Part shown: piece after piece, positions 25,974-36,588 of the stretch
Layout: each line of letters starts with the position of its first letter
Position numbering within the stretch: position 1 is the stretch's first letter
NCBI GenBank assembly: GCA_963807355.1
Contig: CAWEBX010000007.1
Location: 186,001-250,000, forward strand
DNA from: Nitrobacter sp963807355
Lineage (GTDB): Bacteria > Pseudomonadota > Alphaproteobacteria > Rhizobiales > Xanthobacteraceae
Length of the DNA stretch: 64,000 nucleotides
Reading direction: 5' to 3'
Position numbers and translations under genes: made by a program
Notes under the pieces: model-generated
What the model saw: the letters and a program-made list of their open reading frames with translations, nothing else
Database searches by the model: none
Told to the model about the DNA's origin: nothing

Positions 25974-26918
25974 ATGGACTCCTTGCCCCCGCATATGCGC
26001 CCGGAACGCTCGTTCCAGGGCCTGATCCTGACCTTGCAACGCTATTGGGCGGATCACGGTTGCGTCATCTTGCAGCCCTACGACATGGAAGTGGGGGCGG
26101 GCACCTTTCATCCGGCGACCACGCTTCGCGCGCTCGGTCCGAAACGCTGGAACGCGGCCTATGTGCAGCCCTCGCGCCGCCCCAAGGACGGCCGCTACGG
26201 CGAGAACCCCAACCGCCTGCAGCACTATTACCAGTTCCAGGTCATCCTCAAGCCGTCGCCGTCTGACATTCAGGACCTCTATCTGAAATCGCTGGCCGCG
26301 ATCGGCGTCGACAGCGCGCTGCACGACATTCGCTTTGTCGAGGACGACTGGGAAAGCCCGACGCTGGGGGCGTGGGGGCTCGGCTGGGAGTGCTGGTGCG
26401 ACGGCATGGAAGTCAGTCAGTTCACCTATTTCCAGCAGGTGGCCGGCGTCGAATGCGCGCCGGTGGCGGGCGAACTCACCTACGGGCTTGAACGGCTGGC
26501 GATGTACGTGCAGGGCGTCGACCGCGTCTACGATCTCAATTTCAATGGCCGCGATGGCGCGGAGAAAGTCACTTACGGCGACGTATTCCTTCAGGCCGAG
26601 CAGGAATATTCGCGGCACAATTTCGAGCATTCCGATGCCGAGATGTTGTTCAAGCAGTTCTCGATGGCGGAAGAGGCGTGCAAAAAATATCTCCAGGCCG
26701 GGTGGCAGGACAATCCGAAACAGCCCGGCGGGCGCGAGACGCATCTGATGGCGCTGCCCGCCTATGACCAGTGCATCAAGGCGAGCCACGTCTTCAACCT
26801 GCTCGACGCGCGCGGCGTGATCTCGGTGACCGAGCGGCAAAGCTATATCCTGCGCGTACGCGAACTGGCGAAAGCCTGCGGCGAGGCATGGCTCCATACT
26901 GACGCGGGCGGCGTCTGA
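25974..26918 (+). CDS. glyQ: Glycyl-tRNA synthetase alpha subunit
   Basis: 314 residues from ATG 25974 (MDSLPPHMRPERSFQ). The alpha subunit carries the class II catalytic core of the alpha2beta2 glycyl-tRNA synthetase, which charges tRNA-Gly. Typical stretches are LILTLQRYWADHGCVILQPY, GAGTFHPATTLRALGP (motif 2 region), PNRLQHYYQFQVILKPSP and CDGMEVSQFTYFQQ. Length fits. It is followed four bases later by glyS. Confidence 0.97.
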   Translation: MDSLPPHMRPERSFQGLILTLQRYWADHGCVILQPYDMEVGAGTFHPATTLRALGPKRWNAAYVQPSRRPKDGRYGENPNRLQHYYQFQVILKPSPSDIQDLYLKSLAAIGVDSALHDIRFVEDDWESPTLGAWGLGWECWCDGMEVSQFTYFQQVAGVECAPVAGELTYGLERLAMYVQGVDRVYDLNFNGRDGAEKVTYGDVFLQAEQEYSRHNFEHSDAEMLFKQFSMAEEACKKYLQAGWQDNPKQPGGRETHLMALPAYDQCIKASHVFNLLDARGVISVTERQSYILRVRELAKACGEAWLHTDAGGV

Positions 26919-26921
26919 ACA

Positions 26922-29125
26922 ATGCCCGATCTTCTGCTCGAACTTTTTTCCGAGGAAATTCCCGCGCGCATGCAGGCGAAGGCGGCGGACGATCTGCGCA
27001 GGATGGTCACCGACAAGCTCGTGGCCGAGGGTCTCGTCTATGAGGGCGCGAAAGCCTTCGTCACGCCGCGTCGCCTCGCACTCACCGTGCACGGCATTCC
27101 GGCGCGCCAGCCCGATCTCAAGGACGAGCGCAAGGGACCGAAGGTCGGCGCGCCCGACGCCGCGGTGCAGGGATTTCTGAAAGCCGCCGGGCTGAAATCG
27201 CTGGAGGAAGCCAAAATCCAGCGCGATCCGAAGAAGGGCGATTTCTACGTCGCGCTGATCGAAAGGCAAGGCCGGCCTGCGATCGATGTGCTGGCGGAAT
27301 TCCTGCCCGTGATCGTGCGCACCTTCCCATGGCCGAAGCAGATGCGCTGGGGCGAGCGTTCGGCGAAGCCCGGCGCGCTGACGTGGGTGCGGCCGCTGCA
27401 TTCCATCATCGCGACCTTCGGCATGGAGACCGAAGAGCCCGACATCGTCCGGTTCGACGTTGCCGGCATCGAAGCTGGACAGACCACGCGCGGTCACAGA
27501 TTCATGGCGCCGGGCGAATTCGGCGTGCGTCGCTTCGAGGATTACGAAGCGAAGCTGCACGATGCGAAGGTCGTGCTCGATCCGCAGCGCCGCAAGGACA
27601 TCATCCTCGCCGACGCGAAAGAACTGGCGTTCGCGCAAGGCTATGAGCTGGTCGAGGATCAGGTGCTGCTCGATGAGGTGTCCGGCCTCGTCGAATGGCC
27701 TGTGGTGCTGATGGGCTCGTTCGATAAGGAATTTCTGTCGATACCGGGCGAAGTGATCCGCGCCACCATCCGCAACAACCAGAAGTGTTTTGTGGTGCGC
27801 GATGCGAAATCTGGAAAACTCGCCAATAAGTTCATTCTCGTCGCCAACATCGAGGCATCGGACGGCGGCAAGGCCATCGTCGCCGGCAACGAACGCGTGA
27901 TCCGCGCGCGGCTGTCGGACGCGAAGTTCTTCTACGAGACCGATCTCAAGACCAAACTCGAAGACCGGTCTGCCGAAGTTCGATCAGATCGTGTTTCACG
28001 AAAAGCTCGGCACGCAGGCGGAACGCATCGCGCGGATCGAGCGCTTAGCTGCCGAGGTCGCGCCGCTGGTCGGTGCGGATGTTACGAAGGCGAAGCGCGC
28101 GGCGCGGCTGTGCAAGACAGACCTGCTCACTGAGGTCGTCGGCGAATTCCCCGAGTTGCAGGGGCTGATGGGGAAATACTACGCGCAGGCCGCTGGCGAG
28201 GATGCTTCGGTCGCGGCCGCGTGTGAAGAGCACTACAAGCCGCAGGGGCCGAACGATCGCGTGCCGAACGATCCGGTTTCGATCGCGGTGGCGCTCGCCG
28301 ATAAGATCGACACGCTGGTCGGCTTCTGGGCGATCGACGAGAAGCCGACGGGAAGCAAAGACCCGTATGCGCTGCGAAGGGCTGCATTGGGTGTGATTAG
28401 GCTGGTCCTGGACAATAGTCGCCGTACTGCGTTGGCGAGCATAATCCGGCGGTCGTTGAATGCATTCGAAGACCCGAGACATCTAGGCGAGATGGTGATT
28501 GATCGGGTCTCAATTGGCAACGGAAAAAGGGCAACACTTTCAAATTGAAGGCAGCAGAATATCGCTGACGCGAATTTCAGATGTTCAAAAGCGGGTTGTG
28601 CCCGACCTCCTCTCCTTCTTCGCGGACCGCTTAAAGGTCCAACTGCGCGAGCAGGGCGCACGGCACGATTTGGTGGACGCGGTGTTTGCTCTGGAAGGAC
28701 AGGACGACCTCCTTATGGTCGTCCGCCGCGTCGAGGCGCTCGGAAAGTTTCTCGATACCGACGACGGCAAGAATCTGCTCGCGGGCACCAAGCGCGCGTC
28801 CAATATTCTGGCCATCGAGGAGAAGAAGGACAAGCGCAGCTTCGACGGCGCGCCGGATGCCTCGCTCTACAAGCTCGAAGAAGAGAAGGCGCTCGCCGTG
28901 GCCATCGACGATGTGAAACGTGAGGCGAGCGCCGCTGTTGCGAACGAAGACTTTGCCGCCGCTATGTCCGCGATGGCGAAACTGCGGCCCGCGGTCGATG
29001 CCTTTTTCGAGAAGGTGAAAGTCAACGACGACGACGCGAAGATCCGTGAGAACCGCCTCAAGTTGCTCAATGAGATTCGTGCTGCCACGCGCACGGTTGC
29101 TGATTTCTCGCGGATACAGGATTGA
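26922..29125 (+). CDS. glyS: Glycyl-tRNA synthetase beta subunit (frame broken twice)
   Basis: The beta subunit binds tRNA and is needed for activity. Read in three frames, the protein is complete: MPDLLLELFSEEIPARMQ.. to TKLEDR (frame ends near 27968), LPKFDQIVFHEKLGTQAERI.. (to about 28530), then ..LLSFFADRLKVQLREQGARHD.. to VADFSRIQD at the stop. The first break is an extra base in CGGTCTG near 27968; the second is near 28500-28560, where similarity to other GlyS proteins fades, possibly around the run of A then G at 28523-28531. GlyS is essential, so real inactivation is unlikely; base-call errors fit better. It forms an operon with glyQ. Confidence 0.92.
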
Positions 29126-29151
29126 CGCGGAGCATCCGGTCGTCACGATAA

Positions 29152-29192
29152 ACCGAAGGCCCGTCCCAAGGGTAGCGGACGGGGCCTCCGAT
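29152..29192 (+). terminator. Possible hairpin after glyS
   Basis: GGCCCGTCC can pair with GGACGGGGCC, one bulged base, about 30 bases after the glyS stop. No T-run follows, so termination here is uncertain. Confidence 0.3.
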
Positions 29193-29269
29193 TGCATGAG
29201 TGGCGGCTACGATCCGTTGTCGCGGATCCATACCTCGCGCTACTCACTTTTCGTTATCTGCTTAGCGGA

Positions 29270-29648
29270 TTAATCGATCACCTGCATGATGCGCCGCGTG
29301 CGCGGCTCGATCAGCACGGTTTCGCCATTCACCACGGTGTAGCGATAAGGCGTTGCGCCGAAACGCTGCGGTACGTCGTAAAGGGTCACGCCTTCTTCGG
29401 CCAGGACGCGTGCCGACTGCGATGCGTTGGGAAACGGTATAAGATGGCACGCGCTCGGTTACGACGTATTCGCGAAACGCCGGGCGTTGCTCGATTGTAA
29501 TTCCCCCGTCGGCGCTCACTTCGACCGGCTGGGTGACGACCACATCGGTCGAGGGCGCAGCGCCGATCGTGGTGCCTTGCGCATGAGCGCTGTATCCTGC
29601 GCCGAGCGCAGTTATCAGCGTGGCAAAAGCCAGAGCGGTATTCCGCAT
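29270..29648 (-). CDS. DUF1236 exported protein (one frame break)
   Basis: The start is ATG 29648 (MRNTALAFATLI) because GGAGG lies 7 bases before it; an ATG at 29660 lies too close to any ribosome site. A signal peptide ends near YSAHAQ (residue 24). The tail, after one frame change near 29425-29440, reads ..YTVVNGETVLIEPRTRRIMQVID and stops at 29270, which is the DUF1236 signature of small exported proteins in Rhizobiales. Without the frame change the product would run out of the family. Function unknown; the domain is repeated in other family members. Confidence 0.78.
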
Positions 29649-29883
29649 GGTAGCCTCCATTGAGGTCGGACGCGCTTTTTTTACGCCGTCCGTTCGATGT
29701 CATGCCAATTCAGTTCGCCAGCGATCGTTCCGCGCGCAAGTTGGCATTTCGGGGGCGGTTTGTGGCGCGGCAAAAGCCGAAAATGAGGTGAAACTCGCCG
29801 TAATCTCAGACCACGTTGTCATGAAGCGCCAGCGGCGGATAGAGTTTCTGCAATTCGCAAACAGCATCGGTGGAGGTTTCTTA

Positions 29884-30039
29884 ATGGTCATCACGGCAGC
29901 GCATATCCAGCCTATCGTGGCGTTGGTCGCGGGCGTCTTGATTCTGTTGATGCCGCGTTTTCTCAATCTGCTGGTTGCCGTCTATCTCATCTTCGTCGGC
30001 CTTTCCGGCCTTGGCGTGTTCAAGATGCTGCATTTCTAA
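29884..30039 (+). CDS. DUF3096 small membrane protein (51 aa)
   Basis: ATG 29884 has GGAGG 10 bases before it. The product is nearly all hydrophobic: two membrane helices around AHIQPIVALVAGVLILLMP and RFLNLLVAVYLIFVGLSGLG. This matches DUF3096, a family of about 50 residues with the PRFLNLLVAVYLI motif. No function is assigned. It stands alone between DUF1236 and the TetR region. Confidence 0.8.
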   Translation: MVITAAHIQPIVALVAGVLILLMPRFLNLLVAVYLIFVGLSGLGVFKMLHF

Positions 30040-30407
30040 CTTCTTCGAATACCCACCCAATCGATGCCCTTCGCTGCGGTGAACGCGCGCAATCGTCGCC
30101 ACGTCAGCGACGTTGAGGTCGGCCGGCTGCGAAGGTGAAAGGCTTTGAGGGGAGGCTGTACGGATGCCGATCGATGCGGCGTGCCGCAGAGCCAGCGCGC
30201 TCTCGGTATCGCCGAACAGAACCCAAAGCGATCACTGCGCTCCCAAAAAACCCAAGGAAGGGCTTGTCGTGCAAAGCCGCTTGCCTTGCCTTCTGAATGG
30301 GTGTTCAGTTTTTCAGCGAGCATGTTTGCGGACTTCGCGCAACGGTTTGAAGATGCTGATCTGTCTCGCGCCGCTCTTGATCGCGGGGCGAGGGACTTGG
30401 AACACGC
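30040..30407. other. No gene identified, possible remnant
   Basis: Some 370 bases between the DUF3096 gene and the TetR regulator. On the minus strand, several frames in turn give protein-like stretches (for instance FGDTESALALRHAASIGI near 30160-30220), but none is long or recognisable. It could be a broken gene or chance reading; I could not assign it. Confidence 0.3.
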
Positions 30408-31094
30408 ATGGTGTATCGGCGGACCCAGCAGGTCATGAAGCGTCTCGCGGCGCGCCGCCGCGCTATTCTGACGGCCGCGCGGGATATAGCCAGCACGGGC
30501 GGCATGGCGGCGGTGCAGATCGCGCCGGTCGCGTTCGTGCCGATGTCGCGGCCGGGACGGTCTATCGTTACTTCCCGTCGAAGGCCGATCTGATTTCCGA
30601 ACTGATCGCGGAGATAGCGCGAGGATGAACTGACGGCAATACGCGGTGCCGCTGATGCCGCGCCGGGGCCATCCTCGGCGCTTGCGGCCGCCGTCGCCAC
30701 CGTCTGCCGTGCACATGGTCTCGCACAGAAAGCTGGCCTGGGGCATTCTGGCTGAACCGGTCGATGTGGATGTGGCCGCGACCCGGTTGGCGAGCCGTCG
30801 CGAAATCGCTGGCGAGATTGAAGTGCGCATCATCGCTGCGGTGCGTGCCGGACATCTGCCGGCGCAGGATACGTCGCTCGCCGCGACCGCGCTGCTTGGC
30901 GCGCTGCATGAAGCCCTGGTCGGTCCGCTCGCGCCCGACAACTCTCGATGATCACGCGACGCTGCGTGATGTGGTGCAGACTGCGACCTTGCTGGCGTTG
31001 CGTGCGGTCGGCGTGACGGATGCGCGCGCGCGCGGTCTTGTGGTGCAGGCGGCCCTGCCGGCAAGGATGCCGGCAGGGGAGTACGGCGGACTGA
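30408..31094 (+). CDS. TetR/AcrR family transcriptional regulator (frame broken at least four times)
   Basis: Starts at ATG 30408 (MVYRRTQQVMKRLAARRRA). Pieced over frames, it has the TetR helix-turn-helix (ILTAARDIASTGGMAAVQIA.., then ADVAAGTVYRYFPSKADLISEL), and an all-helical ligand domain (KLAWGILAEPVDVDVAATRL, ..SLAATALLGALHEALVGPLAPDN, DDHATLRDVVQTATLLALRAVG). Breaks lie near 30535, 30625, 30710 and 30943; a further one near 31078 would bring in a stop at 31092-31094, just short of the cytochrome gene. Homologues I recall are uninterrupted and of about 220 residues. The ligand is unknown. The number of breaks could suggest a dead gene, but the same pattern hits essential genes here. Confidence 0.75.
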
Positions 31095-31102
31095 AGCGTG
31101 CG

Positions 31103-31505
31103 TTACTTCGCCTTGATCTTGCCGTCCTTGTCGAACTGCGACACGTAGGCCCAGAGGTTGTCGAGTTCGCTTTCCTTCTTGATGCCGGCGAACGTCATCT
31201 TGGTGCCCGGAACCTTGGCCTTCGGGATTCTTGATGTATTCCTTGAACTGCGTCTCATTCCAGGTGATGCCAGAATTCTTGTTGGCATCCGAATAGGCAT
31301 AGCCTTCAACGGAGCCGGACTGGCGTCCGTCCAGGCCGTTGAGTTCCGGTCCGACCTTGTTCTTTGCACCTTCGCCAATGGCATGACATGCCATGCACTT
31401 GTTGAAGGCTGCCTTTCCGGCTTCCACGTCTCCAGCGGACGAGGTGCCCACGCTTGCAAGCGTAATGCCGAGGACGGTCAGTGCGGAGATGGCGAAGGTT
31501 TTCAT
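31103..31505 (-). CDS. Class I c-type cytochrome (one frame break)
   Basis: About 133 residues. A signal peptide (MKTFAISALTVLGITLASVG..SSAG) is followed by a mature domain with the haem motif CMACH, GEGAKNKVGPELNGLDGR, and the axial-Met region PGTKMTFAGIKKESELDNLW. This is a cytochrome c2/c550-like electron carrier of the periplasm. A single extra C in a CCC run near 31228 breaks the frame; removing it gives ..KNPKAKVPGTKMTF.. and the natural end KDGKIKAK. Converges with the TetR gene. Upstream is 350 bases without genes. Confidence 0.9.
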
Positions 31506-31856
31506 GGAGACCTCTGAGTCCTTGTGGGGGGCTTCAGGCTGAAGCTGATGGGATTGGTCACCTCCCCGGAAAGGGAGAGGGGTGTTGATGGCTCTGTGGC
31601 TTCGCAGATCATTAAACCTATGATTACGAGCCTCAGAGATCGGACGATAACACCGAATCTTGAACGATTCGAGTATGATTTGGTTCCAAACGTGCTTGCC
31701 GTGCCACAGTCTGCCTACAATACGATGGTACCATCGATTTAAGCTATCAGGTCCGGGTTTGAGTTAGCCTACACAACACGGGCAAAATATGTTTGATTTA
31801 GAAGGTCTTGTGGCGATCGGCGCAGCCCGGTCGCGCGATAGCCGGAGCGCTTGCCG
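31506..31856. other. No gene seen (between divergent cytochrome c and glcD)
   Basis: About 350 bases that should hold both promoters. A short C/G-rich stretch (about 31560-31582) resembles the CTCTCCCCG repeat at 11971-12110. The part from 31620 to 31800 is AT-rich. Nothing else could be identified. Confidence 0.45.
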
Positions 31857-33352
31857 ATGACCATCATGATGCCCGCCTCGGATCAGATGGTCCTCGATCG
31901 CCGCGACGCCATTGTCGCGGGATTTCCGTGAGATCGTGCCGGGCGAGGGCGTCATTTCCAGCGCAGCGGAAATGCTGCCGTATGAATCGGATGCTTTGAC
32001 CGCTTATCGTCAGCCGCCGATGGTGGTGGTATTGCCGGAAACCACGGAGCAGGTGTCGCGCGTTCTGAAATACTGCTTCGATCATGGCATCAAGGTGGTA
32101 CCGCGCGGCTCCGGCACCTCGCTGTCGGGTGGAGCGTTGCCGTTGGCCGACGCGGTGCTCCTCGGCCTCAGCAAGTTCAAGCGCATCCGTGAGATCGATT
32201 TCGACAACCGCGTTGTCGTCACTGAACCCGGCGTCACCAACCTCGCGATCAGCCAAGCGGTGGCCCATGCCGGGTTCTACTACGCGCCGGATCCCTCGTC
32301 GCAGATCGCCTGCTCGATCGGCGGCAACATCGCGGAGAATTCCGGCGGTGTTCACTGCCTGAAATACGGCATGACGACGAACAACGTGCTCGGCTGCGAG
32401 CTTGTGCTGATGTCTGGCGAAGTCTTGCGCATCGGCGGCAAGACGCCCGAGCAGGCGGGTTATGACCTGATGGGCATCATCACGGGATCCGAAGGTTTGC
32501 TCGGCGTCGTCACCGAAGTCACCGTCCGCATTCTGCGGAAGCCGGAAACCGCGCGGGCGTTGATGGTCGGATTCTCGCAGGTCGAAGCGGCGGGGGAATG
32601 CGTGGCGCGGATCATCGGCGCCGGCATCATTCCCGGCGGCATGGAGATGATGGACAGGCCGGCGATCCACGCCGCCGAAGCCTTCGTCAATGCCGGCTAT
32701 CCGCTCGACGTCGAGGCGCTGCTGATCATCGAGCTTGACGGTTCTGTCAATCGAGGTCGACGAACTCATCAAGCGGGTCGAGGCTATCGCGCTGAGTTGC
32801 GGATCGACGACCTGCCGGATTTCCGGTTCGGAAGCGGAGCGCGACCTGTTCTGGGCCGGCCGCAAGGCGGCGTTTCCGGCGGTTGGCCGCATCTCGCCCG
32901 ACTATCTCTGCATGGACGGCACCATTCCGCGCGGCGCGCTGCCGCGGGCGCTGGCGCGCATTCGCGATCTCGGCGAGAAGTACGGCCTCGGCGTCGCCAA
33001 CGTCTTCCATGCCGGCGACGGCAATCTTCATCCGCTCATCCTGTACGATGCCAACAAGCCCGGTGAGATGGACAAGGCGGAGGCGTTCGGCGCAGACATT
33101 CTGCGCTGCTGCGTCGAACTCGGCGGCGTTCTGACCGGCGAGCATGGCGTCGGCATCGAGAAGCGAGACCTGATGCCGCACATGTTCAGCGAGGTCGATC
33201 TCAACCAGCAGCAGCGGCTGAAATGCGCGTTCGACGCCCGGGGTCTTCTCAATCCAGGCAAGGTGTTTCCGACGCTGCACCGCTGCGCCGAACTCGGCCG
33301 CGTTCATGTGCACGGCGGCAAGCTGCCGTTTCCGGATCTGCCGAGATTTTGA
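31857..33352 (+). CDS. glcD: Glycolate oxidase FAD subunit GlcD (frame broken twice)
   Basis: Starts at ATG 31857 (MTIMMPASDQMVLDRRDAIV). GlcD is the catalytic flavin subunit that oxidises glycolate to glyoxylate. It has the FAD-binding VPRGSGTSLSGGALP and the GVHCLKYGMTTNN segments, then the C-terminal domain with FHAGDGNLHP, LGGVLTGEHGVGIEKR and CAFDARGLLNPGKVFP. One break is an extra G in a GGG near 31918-31920; another near 32745 joins ..IIELDGS to IEVDELIKRVE. Both restore a full-length protein of about 497 residues. Next come a palindromic repeat and glcE. Confidence 0.92.
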
Positions 33353-33385
33353 TGATAAGGCGACGTCCTATCCGCATGCTCCGTC

Positions 33386-33444
33386 ATGCCCGGCACTCGG
33401 GTCCGGCTTCGCCGGCCCGAGCACAGGCCCATTGTGCCGGGCAT
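33386..33444. repeat. Palindromic repeat between glcD and glcE (ATGCCCGGCA type)
   Basis: Ends ATGCCCGGCAC (33386-33396) and GTGCCGGGCAT (33434-33444) form a perfect 11-base inverted repeat; inside is a second hairpin around GTCCGGCTTCGCCGG. Related ends occur in the groES-groEL spacer (40552-40660). Confidence 0.75.
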
Positions 33445-33530
33445 CCACGTTTTCCAGCGGACCAAGACGGGGATGGCTGGGAGGAGCCCGGGCATGCCGG
33501 CCATGAAGGCTCCGCCGCATTGAGGCAGCC

Positions 33531-34779
33531 GTGAACATCCTGCATATACGCGACGCCGCCGACGTCGAGGCCGCGGTGCGCAGCCGCCATCGCCGGCGAG
33601 CAGCCGCTTGAGATCATCGGGCACGGCATCAAGCGGTCGATCGGCCAGTGATGACGACCAATGCGGTGCTCGATGTGTCGGCGCTGAACGCGGTGACCTG
33701 CTACGAGCCGAGCGAACTCATCATTACGGTGCAGGCCGGCGCACCGCTGGATGAGGTGCTGTCGCTGATCGATTCCAAAAATCAGGAGTTTGCGTTTGAG
33801 CCGATGGATCCTGCCGCGTTGCTCGGCACTCTCGGTCTGGACGAGGCACCATCGGCGGCATGATCGGCGCCGGGTTAGCCGGACCGCGCCGTATCAAGGC
33901 CGGTGGCGTGCGGGACCATCTGCTCGGCGCTCACGCGGTTTCCGGCTTCGGCGACAGTTTCAAGGCCGGGGGCAGGGTGGTGAAGAACGTCACCGGCTAC
34001 GATCTCTGCAAGTTGCTGGCCGGATCGTGGGGTACGCTGGCGGTTATGACCGAGGTGACGCTGAAGGTGATGCCGAAGGCGGAGGCCGAGCGCACGTTGG
34101 TGTTGCGCGGGCTTGATGACCTCACCGCCAACCGAGCGATGACGGCCGCGCTGGGTTCGCCGTATGACGTTTCGGGAGCGGCGCATGTGCCGCACTCAGC
34201 TCTCAAGGCAGCGCAAGGCGCGCTCGCCGGTCTCGGATCACTGGGACAGGCCGTGACACTGTTGCGGCTGGAGGGTATCGCCGCCTCCGTGGTTCATCGC
34301 GCGAGCGGCGCTTGCAGCTGGTCTTAGCGTCTTTCGGGACGGCCGAGTTGATTGAGGATGCGAAGTCGGCGGCGCTGTGGCGCGATATTCGCGACGTCAC
34401 GCCGTTCGCGGCCGATGGCCCGCTGGGCGCTTGGCCGGTGTGGCGGATCGTCTGTCCTCCGGCGTCCGGCGGCGTCTTCGGACAGACGCTGACGCGCGAG
34501 ACCGGCGGCGAGGTGATCTACGACTGGGGCTGGCGGATTGCTCTGGGCGGCGCTGCCGCCGTCGCTCGATGCACATGCCGCGCTCGCTGCGCCGCGGCTC
34601 GCTCGCGATCGGCGGCCACGCGACCCTGCTGCGGGCCGACGAGGAATTGCGGCGAACGGTCGATGTGTTTCATCCGCAGGCGAAAGGCGTCGCCGCGCTG
34701 GCCGAGCGGGTGCAGGCAGAGCTTCGATCCCAAAAGCATTCTTAATCGCGGCAGGCTGACGCGGACGCCGATCTCATGA
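33531..34779 (+). CDS. glcE: Glycolate oxidase FAD-binding subunit GlcE (many frame breaks)
   Basis: Starts at GTG 33531 (read MNILHIRDAADVEAAV). It is the smaller flavoprotein of the glycolate oxidase complex. Pieces from three frames give TTNAVLDVSALNAVTCYEPSE, GTIGGMIGAGLAGPRRIKAG, FKAGGRVVKNVTGYDLCKLL and ..FHPQAKGVAALAERVQAELRSQ, then SFDPKSILNRGRL at the end, which ends at TGA 34777-34779. Breaks lie near 33590, 33645, 33850, 34300, 34530, 34590 and 34733. The stop overlaps the glcF start (ATGA), as in an intact operon. So the gene probably works in the organism and the breaks are errors, although loss of function cannot be excluded. Confidence 0.85.
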
Positions 34780-36097
34780 AGACCGAATTCACGCCCACTC
34801 AACTGGCCGATCCGGATATCGCCGAGGCCGACAAGATCCTCCGCAAGTGCGTGCATTGCGGGTTCTGCACCGCGACGTGCCCGACTTATGTGCTGCTCGG
34901 CGACGAACTCGATAGCCCGCGCGGCCGGATTTACCTGATCAGAGCAGATGCTCGAAAAGAACGAGCCACCGACGGCTGAGGTCGTGAAACACATCGACCG
35001 CTGTCTGTCGTGTCTGGCCTGCATGACGACCTGTCCCTCCGGCGTCAACTACATGCATCTGGTCGATCAGGCGCGGGTCAAGATCGAGAAGGAGTATGCG
35101 CGGCCGCTTTCCGAGCGGCTGCTCCGGGCCGTTCTCGCCTTTCGTGCTGCCGCGGCCGAAACTCTTTCGCGCCAGCATGATTCTTGCGCGCTTCGGCCGG
35201 CCTCTCGCGGCGCTGTTGCCGGCCTCGCGGCCGGGCGCCGCGACGCCGACGTTGCTGCACAGGATCAAGGCGATGCTGGCGCTCGCGCCGTCGTCGCTGC
35301 CGGCTCCCGGAGCGAGCGCGGGCAGTGTGTTTCCGGCGACGGGTATGAGGCGCGGCCGCGTCGCTCTGCTGCAGGGCTGCGCCCAGCAGGTGCTGGCGCC
35401 GCGCATCAACCAGGCCGCGATCAACCTGCTGACCCGTCACGGCGTCGAGGTGGTGCTGGTGGCGGACGAGCAGTGTTGTGGCGCGCTGACGCATCACATG
35501 GGTAATGACCGGGATGCCCTGGCCCGTGCGCGGGCCAACATCAGGGCCTGGACCGCGGAAGCGGAACGCGGACGGTCTCGACGCCATTCTGGTGACCGAC
35601 CTCGGGCTGCGGTACCGTCATCAAGGATTACGGTTACATGCTGCGGGAGGACCGTGACTATCGCCGGACCGGCCGCGAAGGTCTCAGCGCTGGCCAAGGA
35701 TATCACCGAGTATGTCGCGGGCCTCGACCTGCCTCCGCCGCAGAGCCGCAGCGATCTTGTCATCGCCTATCACTCCGCCTGTTCGCTTCAGCACGGCCAG
35801 AAAATCACGCAGCTTCCGAAAGATTTGCTTTCCAAGAATGGATTCGTGGTGAAAGATATACCGGAGAGTCATTTGTGTTGCGGTTCGGCGGGGACATACA
35901 ACATTCTCCAGCCTGACATTGCGGACAGACTGCGCGACCGAAAGGTCGCCAATATCGCAAGCGTCAAGCCGGACATGATTGCCGCCGGAAATATCGGGTG
36001 CATGATTCAGATTGCCGGCGGAACGTCGGTCCCTGTTGTTCACACGATTGAACTTCTCGATTGGGCGACGGGCGGCCCCCGGCCAGGACTGAATTGA
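34776..36097 (+). CDS. glcF: Glycolate oxidase iron-sulphur subunit GlcF (frame broken)
   Basis: Starts at ATG 34776 (MKTEFTPTQLAD). GlcF passes electrons from the flavin subunits to the quinone pool. It has two 4Fe-4S motifs, CVHCGFCTATCP and CLSCLACMTTCP, and a C-terminal part with two CCG domains (DEQCCGALTHHMG, HSACSLQHGQK, ESHLCCGSAGTYN). Breaks are near 34945, 35145, 35570 and 35610-35690. The frame after the last break is clean to the stop at 36097. It forms an operon with glcD and glcE and ends 20 bases before the H1-like gene start. Confidence 0.9.
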
Positions 36098-36120
36098 TCG
36101 GCGGCAACAGGAGGATCACG

Positions 36121-36558
36121 ATGGCTAAGAAAGCTAAGAAATCCAGCAAGGCGAAGAGCGTTAAGGCCAAGAAGAGCAAGAAGAAGGCCGTAGCGGCGAA
36201 CAAGAAATCGACGAAGAAATCCGCAAAGAAGTCTGGCAAGAAGGCGGCGAAGACGTCTTCGAAAAAGAAGGCCGTGAAGAAGAAGTCGGCAAAGAAATCA
36301 GCGAAAAAATCCGCCAGAAAATCTCCAGGGAAATCCACCAAAAAGAAATCCGCCAAGAAGTCAGCCAAGAGATCCACCGGTAAATCCGCAAGGAAACCGG
36401 CGGCGAAGCGCAGGGCCTCGACGAAAAAGGCAGTGGCCAAGCGCGCCGCGCCAAAGCCCACCCCTGTGCCGGACACGAGTTGGGCCATGGCTGAGCCTGC
36501 GGCTCCGTCCTATGGCCATACGGATCAACCCCCCGGGTCGGGAGAGGACGGCACTTAA
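36121..36558 (+). CDS. Histone H1-like Lys/Ala/Ser-rich protein
   Basis: 145 residues from ATG 36121, with GGAGG 8 bases before it. Residues 1-115 are repeats of KKSAKKS and AKKxxKK types, giving a very basic protein that should bind DNA without fixed structure, like bacterial histone H1-like proteins. The tail (PVPDTSWAMAEPAAPSYGH) is different and may be a contact site. It follows glcF on the same strand, but a shared function is not implied. The low-complexity sequence also makes any family assignment loose. Confidence 0.7.
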   Translation: MAKKAKKSSKAKSVKAKKSKKKAVAANKKSTKKSAKKSGKKAAKTSSKKKAVKKKSAKKSAKKSARKSPGKSTKKKSAKKSAKRSTGKSARKPAAKRRASTKKAVAKRAAPKPTPVPDTSWAMAEPAAPSYGHTDQPPGSGEDGT

Positions 36559-36588
36559 AGCAGATGAGGTTGGTTGAACCGACCGCCT

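Noticed and set aside
25881..27638. Minus-strand open frame (585 codons) opposite glyQ and glyS
   Set aside because: Shadow of two certain synthetase genes; no motif of its own.
30293..30308. Short inverted repeat CTGAA-N6-TTCAG before the TetR gene as operator
   Set aside because: Arms of five bases occur often by chance and the gene start is over 90 bases away; noted only as a weak possibility.
31857..36097. glcDEF as a decayed operon
   Set aside because: Start/stop overlap of glcE and glcF is preserved, all active-site motifs are intact, and similar breaks hit essential genes; errors are more likely. Left open for glcE, which has the most breaks.
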